17,693 bases of DNA from Paludibacteraceae bacterium (lineage in GTDB: Bacteria; Bacteroidota; Bacteroidia; Bacteroidales; Paludibacteraceae): the NCBI GenBank assembly GCA_023227695.1, contig JALNVE010000023.1, positions 1-17,693 of the forward strand, written 5' to 3'. The position numbers and the translations under genes were made by a program. Positions 15,898 to 17,693 of the stretch are shown here, piece by piece; the first letter of the stretch is position 1; every line of letters starts with the position of its first letter. The notes under the pieces were generated by a model. The model was not told the origin of the DNA, made no database searches, and was given only the letters and a program-made list of their open reading frames with translations.

Positions 15898-16395
15898 ATG
15901 AAACGGATAGGATTATTATCGGACACGCACGGATATTGGGATGAGAAATATCGCCAATATTTCTCCGAATGTGATGAGATTTGGCATGCCGGAGACATAG
16001 GATCTGAAGAAGTTGCCAAAAAATTGTCCGCAATAAAGCCTTTACGTGTCGTTTACGGAAACATTGACGGTTACGACTTACGTGCTATCTACCCTCAACA
16101 TCTTCGGTTTAGAATTGAGGATGTCGATGTATGGATGACTCATATCGGTGGTTACCCTGGAAGATACGCACCCGAAGTGAAACCTGATATTTACACCAAT
16201 CCGCCTAAACTTTTTGTATGTGGACACTCCCATATATTGAAGGTCATGTACGACAAGAGAAACAAGGCGCTTTGTTTAAATCCTGGTGCTGCTGGAAAGT
16301 ACGGTTTCCATAAAATACGTACGCTTTTGCGATTCACCATCGACAAATCAGATATCAAAGATTTAGAGGTGATTGAGATTGGTCAATTGATATAA
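15898..16395 (+). CDS. YfcE/MJ0936-type metallophosphoesterase
   Basis: A small calcineurin-like phosphodiesterase of 165 residues. All metal-ligand motifs are in place: SDTHG (D9, H11), HAGDIGS (D33), YGNIDG (N55), MTHIGG (H82) and CGHSHI (H110, H112), followed by LNPGAAGKYGFH. Members are cytoplasmic, usually Mn-dependent, and hydrolyse phosphodiesters or phosphomonoesters in vitro; the physiological substrate is generally unknown. It is translated almost directly after the two-TM protein gene (3-bp gap), suggesting a shared task. An 8-bp hairpin, TATAAAAC/GTTTTATA at 16391-16411, overlaps the stop codon but lacks a T tract, so I do not call it a terminator. Confidence 0.92.
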   Translation: MKRIGLLSDTHGYWDEKYRQYFSECDEIWHAGDIGSEEVAKKLSAIKPLRVVYGNIDGYDLRAIYPQHLRFRIEDVDVWMTHIGGYPGRYAPEVKPDIYTNPPKLFVCGHSHILKVMYDKRNKALCLNPGAAGKYGFHKIRTLLRFTIDKSDIKDLEVIEIGQLI

Positions 16396-16581
16396 AACAC
16401 CTCGTTTTATAATAAAAAAAAGGAATATTTATTTCTAAAAACATGTATATATAAATTTATAAATATTTTTTATTGATTTATGTTAATATTTCAGTATTTC
16501 TGAATGAAATAAATATCTAAGAATCAACATTTTAATAATTTTCGCCTATTTTAGAGTATTGCATATTATTAAATTGTAATA

Positions 16582-16589
16582 TATATTTG
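16582..16589 (+). promoter_or_regulatory. Possible promoter -7 element
   Basis: TATATTTG, with TATTG about 20 bp upstream as a weak -33 box, lies about 65 bp before a 36-codon ORF. This is the best-placed of the three plus-strand -7 matches in this AT-rich region. Confidence 0.3.
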
Positions 16590-16652
16590 CGATGCATAAA
16601 TAAAAAGAAAAGAACTATTGCAGCTTTTCCTATTTTGAACTGTTTTATATAG

Positions 16653-16763
16653 ATGTGGATAAAGAAATGCAACATGTTTGTGTATTATGATGATTACTAT
16701 TTTGTGATGTATTCCAGTAAAAAACAGTTTTGCTTTAGTTCAAGTATTTGTTATTTAATATAA
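16653..16763 (+). CDS. Possible 36-residue small ORF
   Basis: It reads MWIKKCNMFVYYDDYYFV... from ATG to TAA. The composition (Tyr, Phe, Ser and Cys-rich, no clear TM helix) is what AT-rich non-coding DNA gives by chance. There is no Shine-Dalgarno. The only support is the possible promoter upstream, so I list it as a candidate only. Confidence 0.15.
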   Translation: MWIKKCNMFVYYDDYYFVMYSSKKQFCFSSSICYLI

Positions 16764-16950
16764 ACGTAAACAAGCGTACCTATTACTAGCATTTAAGACA
16801 CATTATAAAACAACGACAACTCGATTAATACATTTGTAGTATTGCTGAGATGTTATCTTAAGTGCAGATATTGCGACAATCAACAAGTGAGCTACTAAGA
16901 AAATATAGGTAAAGGCAAACGGTCAAAAAACTCTTTAACAAGTTTATATT

Positions 16951-16987
16951 TGATACCATTATTTCACAATGTCTTATGGTGGTATCA
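16951..16987. repeat. Perfect 8-bp inverted repeat overlapping a possible promoter
   Basis: TGATACCA (16951-16958) and TGGTATCA (16980-16987) are separated by 21 bp. The left arm overlaps the last two bases of TATATTTG at 16945-16952, so this could be an operator. ACCAT and ATGGT inside offer an alternative pairing. An imperfect hairpin follows: CATTCTGAA (17017-17025) against TTCAGAAATG (17038-17047), with one bulged base. Confidence 0.35.
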
Positions 16988-17225
16988 TTACTTTTAGAGG
17001 AAGCAAATTGATACTCCATTCTGAATTTATTAGCGCTTTCAGAAATGAATGGGTAGAATAATGCCTCTTAATACAAACATTAATGCCGAAAAAAGACTAA
17101 AAAACATTACAACAATATCATTTCACTCAAAATAAACGAATGTGCTTATGACAAAAAAATACTAAAACATTTGCTAAAAAAAACTTTAATACAGTACAAA
17201 AAAAATTGCTTCTATTTGTTTGTGT

Positions 17226-17286
17226 AGAAGAAGATGCCCTGAGTAATTCGTGAGAACAAAGTCATTGCCTCTTCTTCTTTTTTTTT
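17226..17286 (+). terminator. Terminator-like hairpin in the gene-poor region
   Basis: AGAAGAAGA (17226-17234) pairs with TCTTCTTCT (17270-17278), followed by eight T. The loop is long (35 nt) and the stem is weak in GC, so confidence is modest. No upstream protein gene would need it, since the nearest plus-strand gene ends 830 bp before. Confidence 0.45.
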
Positions 17287-17446
17287 ATGTCTTTTTCTAA
17301 ACACATTCAAAATCTTTGCCATATTTGTTTTTTTAATAAAAAACCTTCTATTTAACAATCATACTTTCTTATATCATTTCACCTTTAGAAAAATAATTCG
17401 TATTTTAGACGTCGACAAAAAACATTTAATTTAACCTCATATTTGC

Positions 17447-17593
17447 ATGACAAACAAGGTGACAGACAACAAAAATTTGGGCGTAAAAGATTTTGTTGAA
17501 GGGATTTTAGGTGAAATAGGTTGTGAACATAAAACGGACGCAAACGAAAACATTGAAGTTAATTACAAAGGGAAAAACGGGGATTCAAATTGA
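17447..17593 (+). CDS. Small hypothetical protein or truncated gene start (48 aa)
   Basis: It reads MTNKVTDNKNLGVKDFVEGI... with an amphipathic helix (VKDFVEGILGEIG) and then IEVNYKGKNGDSN before TGA. Composition is protein-like, unlike the surrounding noise. The helix followed by a beta strand resembles the beginning of a larger alpha/beta domain, and the frame stops just where a second strand would be expected. A one-base shift near the GGGG at 17580-17583 gives IQIDNAT and then also stops. It may be a genuine short protein, or the remnant of a longer gene. A CATATTTG element just before the ATG would place transcription start inside the ORF and favour the GTG at 17459. Confidence 0.45.
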   Translation: MTNKVTDNKNLGVKDFVEGILGEIGCEHKTDANENIEVNYKGKNGDSN

Positions 17594-17605
17594 TAATGCA
17601 ACTTG

Positions 17606-17611
17606 AGGAGG
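17606..17611 (+). promoter_or_regulatory. Strong Shine-Dalgarno (AGGAGG)
   Basis: AGGAGG followed by six A and then ATG at 17618 is a textbook ribosome-binding site. It is unusual here because the other genes of the window start from A-rich leaders without such a site. It fixes the start of the last, partial gene. Confidence 0.65.
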
Positions 17612-17617
17612 AAAAAA

Positions 17618-17693
17618 ATGGGTCAGGTAGAAAAAATATTTTTCAGAGCAGAAAGAGAAGAGAAAATCTCCCTCTTTCCAGTTGCCCTGTGGA
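17618..17693 (+). CDS. Hypothetical protein, N-terminal part only (runs off the window)
   Basis: Twenty-five codons are visible: MGQVEKIFFRAEREEKIS, then LFPVALW, open to the window end. The start is set by AGGAGG six bases upstream. The strand-turn-strand pattern (KIFFRAEREEKISLFPV) looks like a real beta-hairpin protein start, but I do not recognise the family. It begins 24 bp after the stop of the 48-codon ORF, so the two may be translated from one message. The strong ribosome-binding site and the AT-rich region before it raise the possibility of an acquired element beginning here. Confidence 0.5.
   Translation, partial: MGQVEKIFFRAEREEKISLFPVALW

Larger units (their letters stand above)
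16396..17446. other. Very AT-rich, gene-poor kilobase
   Basis: No ORF of ordinary size is present on either strand. Visible items are three exact TAnnTTTG matches on the plus strand (16582-16589, 16829-16836, 16945-16952), a 36-codon ORF of doubtful status, an 8-bp inverted repeat (16951-16987), an imperfect hairpin (17016-17047) and a terminator-like hairpin at 17226-17286. I see no tRNA, rRNA or recognised riboswitch. Because TAnnTTTG arises easily by chance in DNA this AT-rich, single matches carry little weight. A non-coding transcript of a few hundred nt ending at 17286 is possible. Confidence 0.6.

Noticed and set aside
16391..16411. Hairpin TATAAAAC/GTTTTATA as terminator of the YfcE-type gene
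   Set aside because: Stem is AT-only apart from one pair and is followed by A-rich sequence without a T run.
16654..16662. Perfect DnaA box (TGTGGATAA) in AT-rich DNA, suggesting oriC
   Set aside because: Only one exact box is present, with a few 8-of-9 matches. Another exact box occurs inside hflX (12138-12146) by chance. No dnaA, dnaN or regular box array is seen.
1..17693. CRISPR array, tRNA, rRNA, insertion sequence or integrase
   Set aside because: No regularly spaced repeats, no T-loop-like GTTCRANTC clusters in the intergenic regions, and no transposase or recombinase protein other than RecA.

Overview
The window reads as chromosome of a Bacteroidota bacterium, most likely of the order Bacteroidales. 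The signs are a single-polypeptide hybrid two-component regulator with a double seven-bladed propeller sensor, a PorE-like OmpA lipoprotein of the type IX secretion kind, a DUF4954 protein, TAnnTTTG-type -7 promoter elements in front of several genes, and start codons generally without Shine-Dalgarno sequences. Coding DNA has moderate GC and the long intergenic stretches are very AT-rich. I cannot fix the genus.

Layout. The left half (about 1-9800) is all on the minus strand. Read in transcription order it holds a PAP2 phosphatase, a 1303-residue HTCS-type regulator, thiL, a PorE-like outer-membrane lipoprotein, thyA and dfrA, closed by an intrinsic terminator at 83-118. A 1.1 kb gene-free stretch follows (9792-10880). 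It contains a candidate small RNA on the minus strand with its own promoter and terminator, and one of two diverged copies of a roughly 95-bp repeat that flank the PAP2 gene. The right half is on the plus strand: recA, a strong terminator, hflX, a DUF4954 left-handed beta-helix protein, a second terminator, a two-TM hypothetical protein and a YfcE-type phosphodiesterase. It ends with a second AT-rich gene-poor kilobase (16396-17446) and the start of a small unrecognised gene pair that runs off the window.

How the genes work together. dfrA and thyA are the usual folate/dTMP pair: ThyA makes dTMP and dihydrofolate, and DHFR regenerates tetrahydrofolate. They probably share a transcript with the PorE-like gene. 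thiL completes thiamine diphosphate synthesis. recA, hflX and yfcE-like genes are housekeeping.

The most unusual item is the HTCS regulator. Its sensor and AraC-type DNA-binding parts look intact, but every phosphotransfer residue I can align is replaced: the DHp histidine is Gln, the kinase N and G boxes are missing, the receiver aspartate is Asn and the receiver lysine is Met. It looks like a signalling protein that has dropped the phosphorelay but kept input and output. It also has no susC/susD or glycan enzymes beside it. The second most interesting item is the unannotated small RNA candidate at 10270-10355, whose sequence is complementary to a typical Bacteroidales translation-start region.
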